In this document: one piece after another, positions 62,875-64,000 of the stretch
Layout of the letters: the number at the start of each line of letters is the position of its first letter
Numbering within the stretch: position 1 is the stretch's first letter
NCBI RefSeq assembly: GCF_003594935.2
Contig: NZ_CP043342.1
Span: 2,356,001 to 2,420,000 of the forward strand
DNA from: Enterobacter huaxiensis
Lineage (GTDB): Bacteria; Pseudomonadota; Gammaproteobacteria; Enterobacterales; Enterobacteriaceae
DNA length: 64,000 nucleotides
Direction: 5' to 3'
Position numbers and translations under genes: made by a program
The notes under the pieces: generated by a model
Told to the model about the DNA's origin: nothing
Databases searched by the model: none
What the model saw: only the letters and a program-made list of their open reading frames with translations

Positions 62875-64000
62875 CTATGCGGGCGACCGCACCGCTTTTA
62901 GCAGTCGGCTCGCGCTGAACATAACCGCCACAGCGGAAGTCGCCACGGCGATCCAGAGCGTCAGATGAACGGCCGCCTGATGAGCCACCGCCAGCAGTAC
63001 CCCCACAGCGGCTGCACCAAGACACTGACCGAACGTTCTCGCGATGGACAGCACCCCAGAGGCGTAGCTCGAATACTCTCTGGACACGTTTGAGAGCATC
63101 TCCCGGTTGTTAGGACTCTGGAAACACCCGAATCCAATGCCGCAGACCAGGCTGCGCAGGCAGATGTCCCAGGCCGAAGGGCTGACGGGCAAGGTCGCCA
63201 ATAGCGCTAATCCGAGAACGAAAATCACCAGCCCCAGGGTGGAAATCAGCGGCGCAGACATCGTATCCGCCCAGCGCCCCGCGTGCGGCGCAATCAACAC
63301 AATCCCTATTGGCCAGGGCGTAAACAGCAGCGCGGAAACCACGGGGGTGAAGCCATACACGCTCTGAAACAGGAAAGGCAGCGCGATAAAGGTGATGCCC
63401 TGGCTCACAAAGGACGCCAGCGAGGTTAAAGCCGCAAGGGTAAAGCGGCCGTTCTGGAAAATGGCGGGGGGCAAGAGTGGATTGCGAACGCGGCGGATAT
63501 GCCAGATAAACGTCATGCCGCTGGCCAGTGCGAGTACGCCCCATCCGATTGACCCGGCGCTAAGGTTATCGCCCGACGACAGGCTGTTGGCTGCCACGAT
63601 CGTCGTACCAAGAAACGTGGCTGAAAGAACGGCGCCGGCCGTATCGAAAGGCGCGCTGATGGACGCCGGTTCACGCGGCAATACCCGAAATGCCAGCCAA
63701 AGGGCAATGCTGCCGGGGATCGCGTTTATGGCAAACAGCCATTGCCAGCCGAGCGTATCCACAATCGCGCCGCCCAGCACGGGGCCAACGGCGCTGCTGG
63801 AGGCAATAAGCAGGGCATGCAGCCCCAGGATGCGGCCAAGCAGCCTCCCCGGGAACACGGAACGAAGGATTGCAGGCGCGATACTCAGCGTTGCCGCGCC
63901 GCCGATCCCCTGCAAAATACGCATGCCGGTGAGCAGCTCCGGCGCGTTTGACAGGGCGCAGCCTACTGAGGTCAGCGTAAACGTAGCAAGACCCGCCAGA
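62875..64000 (-). CDS. MFS exporter of the DHA2 (EmrB/QacA) type, cut by window edge
   Basis: At least 375 residues of a 12-14-helix major facilitator protein whose start is beyond the right edge; the frame is open through 63999. The visible part has RILQGIGGAATLSIAPAILR, the motif C-like SAVGPVLGGAIVDTLGWQWL, and a second half with LLFTPWPIGIVLIAPHAGRW. This is the pattern of drug:H+ antiporters. An internal ATG at 63924 is not the real start, because homologous sequence continues upstream (NAPELLTGMRIL). Substrate unknown. Confidence 0.86.
   Translation of the reverse strand, partial: LAGLATFTLTSVGCALSNAPELLTGMRILQGIGGAATLSIAPAILRSVFPGRLLGRILGLHALLIASSSAVGPVLGGAIVDTLGWQWLFAINAIPGSIALWLAFRVLPREPASISAPFDTAGAVLSATFLGTTIVAANSLSSGDNLSAGSIGWGVLALASGMTFIWHIRRVRNPLLPPAIFQNGRFTLAALTSLASFVSQGITFIALPFLFQSVYGFTPVVSALLFTPWPIGIVLIAPHAGRWADTMSAPLISTLGLVIFVLGLALLATLPVSPSAWDICLRSLVCGIGFGCFQSPNNREMLSNVSREYSSYASGVLSIARTFGQCLGAAAVGVLLAVAHQAAVHLTLWIAVATSAVAVMFSASRLLKAVRSPA

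Overview
The window looks like chromosome of an enteric bacterium of the genus Enterobacter (E. mori or E. cloacae complex type). The evidence is an E. coli-like backbone (adhP, maeA, sra, bdm, osmC, ddpFDCBAX, digH) combined with genes typical of Enterobacter/Klebsiella: a chromosomal qnrB/qnrE-type gene, the scr sucrose regulon, an AroY-type decarboxylase and a treZ-treY-glgX block. The species is inferred from remembered protein sequences, not from a search. I see no IS element, prophage, CRISPR array, tRNA or rRNA.

Layout. 1-453: start of a polyphosphate kinase 2 gene (cut by the edge). 607-2572: LexA box, qnr gene and the araJ exporter. 2580-9694: a minus-strand operon with an oligopeptide-type ABC transporter, a luciferase-like monooxygenase and a fused peroxidase-like protein. 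9835-11674: NADH-dehydrogenase-like flavoprotein divergent from an Rrf2 regulator, with a near-perfect palindrome over the promoter. 11718-13572: adhP and an exported pyrophosphatase. 13610-15565: an ABC-F ATPase gene behind a leader that looks like a ribosome-controlled attenuator. 15679-16788: an AT-rich GT9 glycosyltransferase. 16899-22278: maeA-sra-bdm and osmC, with a VOC protein, an exported MBL-fold protein and a LysR regulator inserted between bdm and osmC.

22302-31906: LysR/SDR pair, then the ddp operon (D-Ala-D-Ala dipeptidase and dipeptide importer) with an RpiR-type regulator at its head and an alginate lyase gene at its tail. 32173-34961: membrane-anchored hydrolase and a BLUF-EAL light-sensing phosphodiesterase. 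35002-41519: sucrose regulon scrK, scrYAB, scrR with three ScrR-type operators and a CRP site. 41557-43159: chemoreceptor behind a sigma-28 promoter. 43292-45128: small His-rich membrane protein, ECF sigma factor and DsbG-like protein in one operon. 45135-46722: digH and a VF530 protein. 46857-52857: AroY decarboxylase with divergent LysR, a second LysR, MBL-fold and SDR enzymes, and a GNAT acetyltransferase. 52990-59330: treZ-treY-glgX for trehalose from glycogen. 59332-62832: winged-helix regulator and the DUF969/DUF979/DUF2891 cluster. 62875-64000: an MFS exporter cut by the edge.

The strongest candidate for something undescribed is the ABC-F leader (15320-15531). A 27-codon leader ORF with a near-perfect Shine-Dalgarno is followed by RNA segments that can pair either 1:2 and 3:4 or 2:3. 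A second, six-codon ORF ends six bases before the ABC-F start and has its own ribosome site buried in a hairpin. This is the layout of drug-inducible translational attenuators of ribosome-protection genes, but it rests on sequence reading only.
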